This document shows positions 5,027 to 12,510 of a stretch of DNA of 25,003 nucleotides, one piece after another. Origin of the DNA: a virus. Under the pieces are notes generated by a model, which saw only the letters and a program-made list of their open reading frames with translations, made no database searches and was not told where the DNA came from. The translations under genes were made by a program, and so were the position numbers. How positions within the stretch are numbered: position 1 is the first letter of the stretch; every line of letters starts with the position of its first letter. The stretch spans positions 1 to 25,003 of IMG/VR virus record IMGVR_UViG_3300049596_000047. One strand, given 5' to 3'.

Positions 5027-7524
5027 TAGAAAGTTCCTCCTGAGATTCCGCCAATTGCGATGAATGCGCCTGCACCATCTAAACTTGCCACTTCGGTTGT
5101 AGCCCCATACCATTTAAATTTAAATGAAGCATTATTTTCTGGGATGCTAGACCACATTGTTGCGGCGTTAATACCCATAGCGTAATCAGCTACGCTACTG
5201 CTTAATGAAGGATATAACACCAGTTTAGTACCAGCGCTTCTTGTCGTAAATGCTGGCGCTCCTGTGCCGTTTGTATTGAAATCAATTCGGTTGCTAGTTG
5301 CACCGTTCAAATAAATCTGTCCAGCGCCATCTGTTGGGCTTCCAGTGCCAGTCGTAGTAACTGTCGTTGCTCTAACTGTAGATGCTGTTGTTGCGCCAAT
5401 TGTTGTGCCGTCAATCGCACCACCAGTCACTGCAACAGAGTTTGCATTTTGAGTAGACATCGTACCCAGACCAGACACCTGTGTATTAGCAATTGCAATA
5501 GCTGTGTTGCCAGCCAAAGTTAACTGACCTTGCGCATTGACCGTAAACGTACCAACTTGACTAGCAGAGCCGTAGGCTCCAGCAGTGACCGCAGTATTGG
5601 AGATGCTGAATTGGGTACCTGTCAGCGTGAGGCCAGTGCCAGCAGAGTAAATCTGAGCGGAAGAAAATTGAACAAATGTAATGTTGGTTACGCCGAAAAC
5701 AATAGTGCCAACAGTGTTGCAAATGTAAGTTTCGCCTGCACCTGTATTGCCAGCCTGCACAAAGAATGCGTCGCCTTGACCTAATGAATTAGGGCTGAAA
5801 GGTGCATATGTGTCTGCATCAGTTGCGCGAGTTAATACCCAGTTTGTCGAGCCATCACCCACCACAGTAACGGTGTACACGCCGTTTTGAGTTTGGTTGG
5901 TTTGGTTGTAAATCAACACACGCATACCAACGGTAGTCAAAACACCGTCAATGGTCAAAGCCGCTTGAGTGCCTGCATTGGTCAACGTAGCGCCTACGCC
6001 TACGCCAGCCCCGCCGGGTTGGTTATAGGTTGCATTTAAGTTTCCAGCCGTGTTTGGTGACTCAACATAAACAGGCGAGTGGAAGTGAATTCCAGATGCG
6101 GCAAGCGTATCCACATACTGCTTTGTCGCCAACTGCAATGCGGTTGTTGGGTCTTGCGTTACAGCAACAGAAGTCAAGCCACCTAGAGTTAATGCTGTAC
6201 CACCAAGCGCAACGTTGGTTGTACCAAGCGTAATTTGACTGTTGGTTAGCGCATTGTTTGGGATGTTTGTAAACGTGTTGGTCGCACCGCTCATTGACTT
6301 GCCTGTCAACGTTTGCGTGCCTGTCAATGTTGCAACAACTGCTGTATCGATTGCAATTGTTACAGCAGCAGAACCATTGTATGAAGTACCTGTTAGACCT
6401 GTACCAATAGTTAAAGCATTGGAAGCTGTTGCAGTAACCGTAACAGAACCGCCTAGACTAACAGAAGAACCATTGATCGTAATTGCGCTGTTTGTCAACG
6501 ACGCGTTAGCAATATTTGATAGCGTATTAGTTGAGCCTGAGATTGACGTACCTGCAAATGTGGTAATCGTAGAGCCTAAAGCTACAGACGTTGACCCAAT
6601 TGTAATTGTGCTATTTGTCAGACCTGCGTTAGGAATTGTTGCAAACGCAACCAGCGGATTAGTACCAGTGCCATACAAATAACCAGTTAAGGACGTTGCA
6701 CCAGTTCCACCAGACGAAACATTAAGCGTGCCGCCTAAAGTAATAGCGCCTGAAGTAGGCGTAGATGGCGTAAAACCGGTTGAACCCGCACTGAATGAAG
6801 TTAAGCCGCCTGCAACTGAAAACTGCCGCCATAAGCCTGCAGAGTACCCATCAAACGTTTGAGTATCAGTATTAAAGCGAAACTGACCATTAGCGCCTAC
6901 CGGTTGCTGTGCAGAAGATCCTTTAGGCACAGTCATACTTGACGTACCGGGAATCACAGGGTTGTCAGCAATGCTTATAGTGGGGTTGCCAGAACCATTA
7001 CCGTCTGTGACAGTAATTTGATCAGTTGTGCCAGTAATCTGGCGACCTGCTATGGTGGATCCACTAACAATTGCCAGCATGCCTGTGCCAGATGCATTTG
7101 CAATAGCCGCAGCAATGCCTGTCAGTTGAAACGTTGGATTACCTGATACGCCATTACCATCAGTAATCGAAATGCCGTTACCTGAAGCTGTTAATGTTCT
7201 AGGCGCAACGGTTGAGCTGCCTGTCTTTGCAATGATGCCATTGCCTGATGCTTCTAAACTACCAGATGCGCGGTTCAATGTTATTTGCAACGTTGACTGC
7301 GCGCCGCCATCAACTAATCCTATACCTGTGCCGCCTGATAGCGCACGGCTATTAGCCAGTTGCGGAGTCTGATTAAGCGTTAAGTATGTATACGGCTGAC
7401 TTGGCGACGCTGAAATGGCGCCTGTTGTCGTCTGAACCGTAACGCCGTTCTGCACAATAGGCACTGACTCTGTGCCTGTGATTGCACCAGCTGTTGGCAG
7501 TTGCGTAATTTGTATATTGGCCAT
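5026..7524 (-). CDS. Large tail fibre or tail spike protein (832 aa)
   Basis: The N-terminal 40 residues (IQITQLPTAGAITGTESVP, then VQNGVTVQTTT) look like a virion-attachment segment common in environmental phage fibres. Residues 41-290 are Gly/Ser/Thr-rich beta repeats, with FRFNTDTQTFDGYSAGLW at about 215-232. Three copies of a repeat with consensus LTNSxITI followed by SVxLG occur between residues 297 and 443. Residues 465-621 form a distinct module (QYVDTLAASGIHFHSPVYVE, later RVLIYNQTNQTQNGVYTV and GETYICNTVGT) that recurs in fibres of unrelated phages. The C-terminal 110 residues may be the receptor-binding or trimerising tip. It is probably the main receptor-binding fibre of the virion. 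The next fibre gene begins at its stop codon (TAATG). Confidence 0.85.
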   Translation of the reverse strand: MANIQITQLPTAGAITGTESVPIVQNGVTVQTTTGAISASPSQPYTYLTLNQTPQLANSRALSGGTGIGLVDGGAQSTLQITLNRASGSLEASGNGIIAKTGSSTVAPRTLTASGNGISITDGNGVSGNPTFQLTGIAAAIANASGTGMLAIVSGSTIAGRQITGTTDQITVTDGNGSGNPTISIADNPVIPGTSSMTVPKGSSAQQPVGANGQFRFNTDTQTFDGYSAGLWRQFSVAGGLTSFSAGSTGFTPSTPTSGAITLGGTLNVSSGGTGATSLTGYLYGTGTNPLVAFATIPNAGLTNSTITIGSTSVALGSTITTFAGTSISGSTNTLSNIANASLTNSAITINGSSVSLGGSVTVTATASNALTIGTGLTGTSYNGSAAVTIAIDTAVVATLTGTQTLTGKSMSGATNTFTNIPNNALTNSQITLGTTNVALGGTALTLGGLTSVAVTQDPTTALQLATKQYVDTLAASGIHFHSPVYVESPNTAGNLNATYNQPGGAGVGVGATLTNAGTQAALTIDGVLTTVGMRVLIYNQTNQTQNGVYTVTVVGDGSTNWVLTRATDADTYAPFSPNSLGQGDAFFVQAGNTGAGETYICNTVGTIVFGVTNITFVQFSSAQIYSAGTGLTLTGTQFSISNTAVTAGAYGSASQVGTFTVNAQGQLTLAGNTAIAIANTQVSGLGTMSTQNANSVAVTGGAIDGTTIGATTASTVRATTVTTTGTGSPTDGAGQIYLNGATSNRIDFNTNGTGAPAFTTRSAGTKLVLYPSLSSSVADYAMGINAATMWSSIPENNASFKFKWYGATTEVASLDGAGAFIAIGGISGGTF
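6196..6636 (-). repeat. Three-copy LTNSxITI protein-level repeat inside the large fibre gene
   Basis: The large fibre contains three related units of about 23 residues at residues 297-319, 338-361 and 421-443. Each reads Asn-Ala/Asn-x-Leu-Thr-Asn-Ser-x-Ile-Thr-Ile/Leu, then Ser/Asn-Val-x-Leu-Gly. The spacers between them contain a shared Ser-Gly-x-Thr-Asn-Thr motif (SGSTNTLSN and SGATNTFTN). This is a shaft-type repeat, expected to form beta-helical or triple-beta-spiral structure. Confidence 0.75.
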
Positions 7525-7525
7525 A

Positions 7526-7861
7526 TTACGGACTCAGGTTATCAAGGTTGCCATTATTCTCTGGATCATCAGTATTCTGCTCCGGCGAGATATTGTACGT
7601 ATTATACGGCCCAGTGATTAACGAGTCTTGCTCTACAGCAATATTAACATCAGGCCTTGGAAATCTAAGTGCAATCTTTTCAGGCTGCCGCGCAGGTAAA
7701 CGGTACGGGTCAAACTGATCTCTGCACCCATGATCACAGACTTTTAAGCCCGGGAAATTAGGATCGGGTCCCAGTTCAACGTACGCTCTCTTCATGTGAC
7801 AGCGGTCACAAATTGCAATACTTAATACAGCATTGCCAAGAGTATCAAGCGTACGTGGCAT
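7526..7861 (-). CDS. Small zinc-ribbon-like protein next to head-tail adaptor (111 aa)
   Basis: The product is 111 residues. Four cysteines at residues 18, 21, 42 and 46 (ICDRCHMKRAY and LKVCDHGC) form a C-x2-C, x20, C-x3-C pattern suitable for binding one zinc ion. The sequence between and after them (GPDPNFPGLKVC, then DQFDPYRLP) resembles small zinc-ribbon proteins encoded beside adaptor or tail genes in aquatic phages. The C-terminal 45 residues are acidic and Asn-rich (EQNTDDPENNGNL) and probably flexible. It starts two bases after the adaptor stop and ends one base before the fibre start. It may be a minor virion or assembly protein; the zinc site is inferred from cysteine spacing only. 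Confidence 0.75.
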   Translation of the reverse strand: MPRTLDTLGNAVLSIAICDRCHMKRAYVELGPDPNFPGLKVCDHGCRDQFDPYRLPARQPEKIALRFPRPDVNIAVEQDSLITGPYNTYNISPEQNTDDPENNGNLDNLSP

Positions 7862-7863
7862 AC

Positions 7864-8922
7864 TTACCTTGTATAGTAACTAATATTCGGAGCCCAGTAA
7901 ATAGGAGATTTGTCTCTTTCTTCCTGTTCCGCAATATTCCAATACTTTTCAGCTTGCCCTTCAAGATACTGAATACGTTCACCCGGGACTGTAGGCAGCT
8001 CCATAGCCATCTGGTGCGCAAGCATGTTCTGAACGGCAAGATACCATCGCTGAGGAATTTCTATCTCACCTGATAGATCACCTACATCTTGAATTTGCCG
8101 ATGTCTCCAGACCACGAGTTGTGGCGCGAATGATGACGGCGCGGGCCACAAGTACATTGCAGGCTGGGGAATGTTTCTGTCAAACCAATACTGCAAGGGA
8201 TAAAGGCTTGTAAAGTTCTTGTTAGGCAGGTTGGTGTAGTCATCACGATTCAAACGAGCCAGTGGAATTTCATTGGCATTTGAGCCAAATACCACCTGAT
8301 AGACACCCATGTTGGCGCCTGCTGTTTGTAAGATTCTCCAATATGGCGTGCTGGCTGAAGGCTCTAAGTCATAGTAAAGCCATGTGCCTGCAGCCCAAGT
8401 AACGGCTCCAGGGCTATAAACCGTTGTCCATGTTGACCCATTGGTAGAAGACTGAATTGAGATGGTCACTGAGCCGGATATTGCCGGTAGTATACCCACA
8501 GTCCCCATGTAGATGTCATTTCCAGACCCGTTATTGATACCAATAAAACCCGAGTTGTTGGTTAATTGACAAATATTGGTGTACTGGCCATCAAAAGCAT
8601 TGGCTGCATTGCCTGAAGAGCTATTTGCGCCGGTGTTATTAGCCGTCACTGTGCGGTAGTTGGCGTTCAGTACGTCCACCGTGCCAGTTGGCAAATAGTA
8701 AACGTACTTATCAGGATTAAGACCTACAACGGTCTTATCAATGCACCAATACTGAATTCCGCGATTGGCAAGGTTAGATAGCAAATAGTAGAGACTGTCT
8801 TTAGCCGCTGCTACTTGCTCATTGGTTAACTCTTCAGCCAGCTTGCCAGAACGACGCGCGCCATGATCAATTAGCTTTTGAACCGTAATTGTTGTCTGTC
8901 CAACTGTTCCACTAGTGCTCAT
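7864..8922 (-). CDS. Head-tail adaptor (P22 gp4 / T7 gp11-like) with inserted discoidin-like domain (352 aa)
   Basis: Residues 10-90 (TVQKLIDHGARRSGKL through LNPDKYVYYLPTGTVDVLNANYR) and residues 215-350 (IPLARLNRDDYTNLPNK, QYWFDRNIPQP, WPAPSS, IPQRWYLAVQNMLAHQMA) match the split body of the adaptor family that binds the portal and begins the short tail (P22 gp4, T7 gp11 type). Between them, at about residues 93-214, lies an extra beta domain. It carries NAANAFDGQYTNICQL, VTISIQSSTNGSTWTTVY, GTWLYYDLE and PYWRILQTAG, the order of elements in discoidin (F5/8 type C) folds. Family adaptors without such an insertion are nearer 200 residues, which explains the larger size here. It would sit at the neck of the particle. 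It lies three bases after the DUF6321 gene. Confidence 0.8.
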   Translation of the reverse strand: MSTSGTVGQTTITVQKLIDHGARRSGKLAEELTNEQVAAAKDSLYYLLSNLANRGIQYWCIDKTVVGLNPDKYVYYLPTGTVDVLNANYRTVTANNTGANSSSGNAANAFDGQYTNICQLTNNSGFIGINNGSGNDIYMGTVGILPAISGSVTISIQSSTNGSTWTTVYSPGAVTWAAGTWLYYDLEPSASTPYWRILQTAGANMGVYQVVFGSNANEIPLARLNRDDYTNLPNKNFTSLYPLQYWFDRNIPQPAMYLWPAPSSFAPQLVVWRHRQIQDVGDLSGEIEIPQRWYLAVQNMLAHQMAMELPTVPGERIQYLEGQAEKYWNIAEQEERDKSPIYWAPNISYYTR

Positions 8923-8925
8923 ACA

Positions 8926-9324
8926 TTACCACCCTGGGCAGTTCCAACGTTTAAGAGATGCGGCTTTACGCGTAAGCTCGCCTTTTTCATCACGCTTAGG
9001 CCCCGGCATTCCAGACATTCTGGCGCAGAATGAATCCTTACGGCCTTGATCGGCTTTAGTTTTTGGGTGCGGTGCAGGCGCTTTAAGATTAGAACCAGTT
9101 GCGCGATTGATTTTGTCACGGCCTTTTTGAGTTAAGCCAGCCCCACGACTTGTGGGTAGCTTCTCACCACGAGAGACTGAGAGTCTAGGGTCGCCGCCAT
9201 CTTTCATTTTTTTGTCTGCTTTCACAAACTCTTTGCCGACTTTTTGTGGCACACCACCAAAGCCGCCCTTGGTGTGAGCGGCGGCTTGCATCAAACGATG
9301 TTGGGCTGGTGATTTGCTTGGCAT
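8926..9324 (-). CDS. DUF6321-type small basic protein (132 aa)
   Basis: The open frame can start at a TTG at 9328-9330, but the ATG at 9322-9324 is chosen. It gives the family-like start MPSKSPAQHRLMQAAAH, and the gene is coupled to the stop of the previous gene at 9327. The C-terminal half contains LTQKGRDKINRATGSNLKAP, then KDSFCARMSGM and TRKAASLKRWNC. This is the hallmark sequence of the domain of unknown function I know as DUF6321, seen in many cyanophages and other aquatic phages. The protein is strongly basic with many Gly and Lys. Its biochemical role is not known to me. Its place between virion genes suggests a virion or assembly protein, possibly binding nucleic acid. Confidence 0.8.
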   Translation of the reverse strand: MPSKSPAQHRLMQAAAHTKGGFGGVPQKVGKEFVKADKKMKDGGDPRLSVSRGEKLPTSRGAGLTQKGRDKINRATGSNLKAPAPHPKTKADQGRKDSFCARMSGMPGPKRDEKGELTRKAASLKRWNCPGW

Positions 9325-9326
9325 GA

Positions 9327-9731
9327 TCAACCGTAAAATTTAACCATCTCTAGGACGACGGTGTAGAAGTCACCATTAGTAGCATCAGCAGTGCTAAACA
9401 ATACATCACCAGTTACGCCAGTGCCTGCGTTGTTAGTCAAACCGCCGAACTTATCAAAATCCATTGTGTATTGAGAATTTTGTGGCACACACCAACAAAA
9501 TACATCTGTGGTTGCATCCCAATAAATCTGTACTTCCAAGCCATGCGTTGCAGCATGGATCTTTGTAATCGTTACTCTGGTACAAGTTTTGCCAGAAGCA
9601 CTTGGTGTTAGCGCAGAAACATCTACCTTCAAAACTTTGCTTTCACCAGTACCGTCAGAAAGGTTGGTGAATTTCATAATTGCCATTCGCTCACCATCAA
9701 AGAGCGTTTGACTTGCGACTGCATCAGCCAT
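9327..9731 (-). CDS. Small beta-rich virion structural protein (134 aa)
   Basis: The frame opens at a TTG at 9741-9743, but the ATG at 9729-9731 is the likely start because the upstream TTG lies in a GGAG ribosome-binding sequence (TTGGAG, then ATG). The 134-residue product is beta-rich and starts MADAVASQTLFDGERMAIMKF. Further strands include KVDVSALTPSASG, RVTITKIHAATHGLEVQIYWD and the C-terminal VVLEMVKFYG. It resembles small structural proteins found next to coat genes in aquatic phages. It has three Cys (KTCTRV, FCWCVP). A virion location is likely from its neighbours, but I cannot name a specific function. Confidence 0.7.
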   Translation of the reverse strand: MADAVASQTLFDGERMAIMKFTNLSDGTGESKVLKVDVSALTPSASGKTCTRVTITKIHAATHGLEVQIYWDATTDVFCWCVPQNSQYTMDFDKFGGLTNNAGTGVTGDVLFSTADATNGDFYTVVLEMVKFYG

Positions 9732-9753
9732 ATTTTTCTCCAATTAAAAGGAA

Positions 9754-9767
9754 GGGGCCGAAGCCCC
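9754..9767 (-). terminator. GGGGC-TTCG-GCCCC hairpin between two genes
   Basis: On the transcribed (minus) strand the intergenic sequence contains GGGGC, TTCG, GCCCC. This is a perfect five-pair GC stem closed by a UUCG tetraloop, one of the most stable RNA hairpins. It is followed by TTCCTTTTAATT, which is U-rich but also runs into the ribosome-binding site of the next gene. It may act as a weak or partial intrinsic terminator, or as an mRNA-stabilising or processing element. The assignment is from sequence only. Confidence 0.45.
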
Positions 9768-9775
9768 GACCTTGA

Positions 9776-10228
9776 TTAGCAAGAACCGCCGTAAGCTTTT
9801 TTCATCTTACCACCGGTTTTGTACTTTTGAATTACGCCACCTGTAGCGTACTTCTCAATTACTCCACCAGTTTTCAGACCTTTATGCGCTTTAGACGCAG
9901 GCTTAGCAGCATGAGACTTAATGTCACCCTTAATGCCTTTAATAGCTGACATCTCAGCCTTATGCATCTTAGAAGACTCAACCTCACCGCCTTTTTTACG
10001 CATCATTGGCATTGGGCCGGTTTCCATTTTTGTAGGAATACCACCCATACCAATACCGCGTGAAGGCATGGCAGGAGCCATACCACGACGAGCTGCCATA
10101 GGGGCGCCACGTGCAGAAGCGCTTTCAGGAATAATACCCTTTTTAGCTACTGCACCGCCTTTTTTGAGCTTTAGCTCAACTGAAGGCTCAGTGGTTTTCA
10201 TCTTAGGCATTGGTTTAAATTGGCCCAT
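9776..10228 (-). CDS. Basic Gly-Gly-repeat protein with KYxTGG motifs (150 aa)
   Basis: The product is 150 residues, strongly basic and low in complexity, rich in Gly, Met, Lys, Pro and Ala, with no membrane segment. It contains KKGGAVAKKG (22-31), MRKKGGEVES (76-85), then a tandem repeat at 121-140: GGVIEKYAT followed by GGVIQKYKT, then Gly-Gly, and a terminal AYGGSC. An almost identical element, VIQKYKSGG, occurs in the unrelated 95-residue protein at 14652-14939, and a related GGPVRGYQAGGSV occurs in the giant protein at 17476-22935. It is probably disordered. Its function is unknown; it may bind nucleic acid or act as a virion packaging or scaffold peptide, which is inference. A GGAG ribosome-binding site precedes the ATG. 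Confidence 0.7.
   Translation of the reverse strand: MGQFKPMPKMKTTEPSVELKLKKGGAVAKKGIIPESASARGAPMAARRGMAPAMPSRGIGMGGIPTKMETGPMPMMRKKGGEVESSKMHKAEMSAIKGIKGDIKSHAAKPASKAHKGLKTGGVIEKYATGGVIQKYKTGGKMKKAYGGSC
9809..9868 (-). repeat. Tandem GGVIxKYxT repeat encoded in the basic protein
   Basis: Residues 121-140 are GGVIEKYAT followed directly by GGVIQKYKT and a further Gly-Gly. The same core appears in proteins at 14652-14939 and 17476-22935. Confidence 0.8.
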
Positions 10229-10230
10229 GA

Positions 10231-10920
10231 TTAACGCTCCTTCGCAGCAAAGATGTAATCAACTGTCATAGTCTTTGCGACTGCTTCACCATTCTGAATA
10301 GCAAAACTAATAGTTAAGTCTTCATCATCAGGCAAATTAGTCACAGCAGACGTGCCAGCTACAACACCGTTTACACAATATTGCATTACTGCACCACCAT
10401 CGTAGTTGAAGCCCAAGGTAATGAACGTGTCATTAGCCATGGTTGCAACTGAAGTAGTTGTAGCAGTGCCGTTCTTTTCAACCAAGAAGCTCACCGAAGT
10501 TGAGCCATCAGCCTTTGTGAAGAACACGCCATCACTGACGTCCAGTGGTGAAGTATCAGTAATTTGCAAACCAATTGAAAAGTCAGATTGGGTAGCATCA
10601 CTAATCTTGAAGCGAGCTTCAAAGTATAACTGTTTACCAGAAGAGAAGCGAAATGACTCGCCTTTTTTCTGGAGTGCAACCAAATCGTTATCAGCCGCAG
10701 TGTTGGTAATCAACAGTAAACCACCGTCGCCATCTGTCAGAGCTTGTGTAGCGCCTGCATCTGTCTCAGTTACTGTCCAGTCACCAGCCACGTAGTAGTC
10801 AAAATCTTCCATGTAAGAATGGAATTTAGTTGGCGAGGGCATGCCCAAGTCAGCCAAAGAGTTTGACTCTCCCACATTGGTCAAACCAAATGGGAAGCGC
10901 GTGTTATAAATATTAGCCAT
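10231..10920 (-). CDS. Lectin-like beta-sandwich protein downstream of coat (229 aa)
   Basis: The product is 229 residues with an N-terminal segment (MANIYNTRFPFGLTNV) that looks like a virion attachment region. The rest is predicted all-beta. The order YVAGDWTVTETDAG, GGLLLITNTAADND, GKQLYFEARFKISD, FSIGLQITDTSP, VSFLVEKNGT, TFITLGFNYDGGAVMQYCVNG and LTISFAIQNG is that of concanavalin-A-like or LamG-like jelly-roll domains, in which alternating strands frame a sugar-binding face. It follows the major capsid gene with its own AAGGAG ribosome-binding site. A capsid-decorating or host-surface-binding protein is the most economical reading. Which ligand it binds, if any, cannot be told from sequence. 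Confidence 0.7.
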   Translation of the reverse strand: MANIYNTRFPFGLTNVGESNSLADLGMPSPTKFHSYMEDFDYYVAGDWTVTETDAGATQALTDGDGGLLLITNTAADNDLVALQKKGESFRFSSGKQLYFEARFKISDATQSDFSIGLQITDTSPLDVSDGVFFTKADGSTSVSFLVEKNGTATTTSVATMANDTFITLGFNYDGGAVMQYCVNGVVAGTSAVTNLPDDEDLTISFAIQNGEAVAKTMTVDYIFAAKER

Positions 10921-10939
10921 TGTCTTTTCTCCTTAATGC

Positions 10940-10959
10940 GTAGGGGCCGGAGCCCCCAC
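10940..10959 (-). terminator. GC-rich hairpin after the major capsid gene
   Basis: Just after the coat gene stop, the transcribed strand reads GTGGGGGC, TCCG, GCCCCTAC. This is an eight-pair stem including one G-U pair, closed by a four-base loop. No T tract follows, so a simple intrinsic terminator is unlikely. It could protect or process the 3' end of the coat message or reduce read-through. It resembles the hairpin at 9754-9767 in stem sequence. Confidence 0.4.
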
Positions 10960-10965
10960 TTGGGT

Positions 10966-11880
10966 TTAGACGCCGGGTGTACCGTACATTGAGCGCCAGT
11001 CAGTCCAACCAATGTCATAACGCTCGGTGGCTTTATAACGCATTGAGTCGGTCTCAAAGTCGCCTTCCATGGTCTTTTCCAAGCCACGGCGCATCATCAA
11101 CTTCATGCCTTCAGGGGCATCAGTCTGAACCCACCAAGCTGTGGCAGATGTCAAACGAGAGATAACTGAAGCACCTTCAGGCATCAAACCAATAGACTTA
11201 ATTGGGTTGATGTCGTTGTTGGCTGTACCAGCACGAAGAACGCTCTTCAACAGAACTTCAGCTTGGAAGACATTACCAGGAGCAACCACCAACTTCAGGG
11301 GCTGCAAGCGGATCTTCTTGCCGTTGTTGTCCACTGCTTGACGAACTTGGATCAGCATCTGCTCCAAGGAAGTCTGGCTCAAGTTAGCAGCTGTGTTCAG
11401 CAAATTGCTTGCTGTACCGCTAACCAGTGGGTGTGTAGAAGCATTCAACTGAACGCCGTCGCCGCCAGCATACGCTGAGTTGAACGCTTGGTTCAACACG
11501 TTGGCTGCCAATGTCTCTTTGGTTTCCACCAAAGATTGGGCCAAATGCTTAGCGTAAACTTGACCAATACGGATGTGGTCGCCGTCTTCAACCAATACCT
11601 TGGTCAATGCAAAGGCCAAGCCATACACATTGTAGAGGTAACGCTTGAGGAACAGCACGCCACCTTGTTGGTAAGCAACAGGGCTGCCGTCAGGCAACTG
11701 AGGTGCTGCACCAAAGCCGTACAAGACAGGCTCTTCGTGGTAGTTACGTGGGATACCTTGTTGTTCACGGAAGACCGTGGACCATTCGTCCGAACGTTGA
11801 TCGTAGACACCGTCGAAGCATTCATTTAGAATGGGTTCGACGATACTACGAAAGTCGGTACTGCGCATTGGAGCTGCCAT
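10966..11880 (-). CDS. Major capsid protein (304 aa)
   Basis: The product is 304 residues and lies in the usual place after scaffold and decoration genes. It starts MAAPMRSTDFRSIVEPILNE. The central part includes ETKETLAANVLNQAFNSAY, STHPLVSGTASNLLN, SLEQMLIQVRQAVDNNGKK and LKLVVAPGNVFQAEVLLKS. This is the pattern of coat proteins related to Mu gpT-type major head subunits: a substrate-loop-like region, STHPL, and a P-domain helix followed by LxVxPxxxxxAxxLLxS. It ends with an ERYDIGWTDWRSMYG segment. It would form the HK97-fold shell. The ribosome-binding site is very strong (AAAGGAGGGAG, about seven bases before ATG), in line with high expression. Confidence 0.88.
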   Translation of the reverse strand: MAAPMRSTDFRSIVEPILNECFDGVYDQRSDEWSTVFREQQGIPRNYHEEPVLYGFGAAPQLPDGSPVAYQQGGVLFLKRYLYNVYGLAFALTKVLVEDGDHIRIGQVYAKHLAQSLVETKETLAANVLNQAFNSAYAGGDGVQLNASTHPLVSGTASNLLNTAANLSQTSLEQMLIQVRQAVDNNGKKIRLQPLKLVVAPGNVFQAEVLLKSVLRAGTANNDINPIKSIGLMPEGASVISRLTSATAWWVQTDAPEGMKLMMRRGLEKTMEGDFETDSMRYKATERYDIGWTDWRSMYGTPGV

Positions 11881-11895
11881 GGTTCACTCCCTCCT

Positions 11896-12468
11896 TTAAA
11901 CGGCAAGAACGGACGCATTGAACTGCGACTCGTTAATGGTTACGCGCACAATCGTGTACGCATCGCCCCAAGCATTGTCGGGGTACGGGGCCAAGTCACG
12001 AATCAACATTTGTGCGCTATTACCAGCGCCAGCCAATGTGGTTGACAAGGTGCAAGCAGACAAACCAGTTGTGGTTGAGCCAGCAGTGGTGTTGCTCAAG
12101 TCAGCCATGTCACCCACGGATGTTTGTGCTAACGAACCAGCAGCTTGGATCTCATACACAATGTTGGGATCGTTGTAGTAGTAAGCGACGCATGTGCCAG
12201 CTTGGTACGCAGTATTTGCGGGCCAGTTGTTGGATACACGAGCACGGCCGGTAGTGTCAGTCCACTGAACGCCAGCAAAGGCGCCTTGGAATGCATCACC
12301 GGCAGCGGCGACGACGATATTACCTGAAGTGTTCAACTTTACGGGTTGACCTTTTAGGATAGCCGTGTTATAGGCAGAAGCAATGCCATCCGCCAACGTC
12401 ACAGCGCGATCTAACCCTGAGGGATGATACGCGGGACGAAGACCAAACGGCGCATTAGTTGCACTCAT
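11896..12468 (-). CDS. Putative capsid decoration or stabilisation protein (190 aa)
   Basis: The product is 190 residues and all-beta, starting MSATNAPFGLRPAYHPSG. Features are ILKGQPVKLNTSGNIVVAA, GAFAGVQWTDTTGRARVSN, VAYYYNDPNIVYEIQAAGS, GDMADLS and a C-terminal DNAWGDAYTIVRVTINES. The sequence type (NAPFGLRPxxHPSG through NAWGDAxxIVxV) is one I associate with proteins encoded immediately before the coat gene in aquatic phages. Its small size, beta content and position fit a decoration or cement protein on the capsid surface. It is preceded by a 42-base AT-rich spacer with an AAAGGA ribosome-binding sequence. The alternative, a minor head protein, cannot be ruled out. Confidence 0.7.
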   Translation of the reverse strand: MSATNAPFGLRPAYHPSGLDRAVTLADGIASAYNTAILKGQPVKLNTSGNIVVAAAGDAFQGAFAGVQWTDTTGRARVSNNWPANTAYQAGTCVAYYYNDPNIVYEIQAAGSLAQTSVGDMADLSNTTAGSTTTGLSACTLSTTLAGAGNSAQMLIRDLAPYPDNAWGDAYTIVRVTINESQFNASVLAV

Positions 12469-12510
12469 GATTGAGTCCTTTCAAAAATTGAAATAAAAAC
12501 TTTGTCATGT

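Noticed and set aside
5027-5113. Upstream extension of the 262-residue fibre gene to 5113
   Set aside because: The first 29 residues are Arg/Trp-rich and read through the end of the 832-residue fibre; the ATG at 5026 has GGAGG and a TAATG junction.
12469-12510. Possible promoter in the 42-base AT-rich spacer before the decoration gene
   Set aside because: No convincing -35/-10 pair on the minus strand; AT-richness alone is weak evidence.
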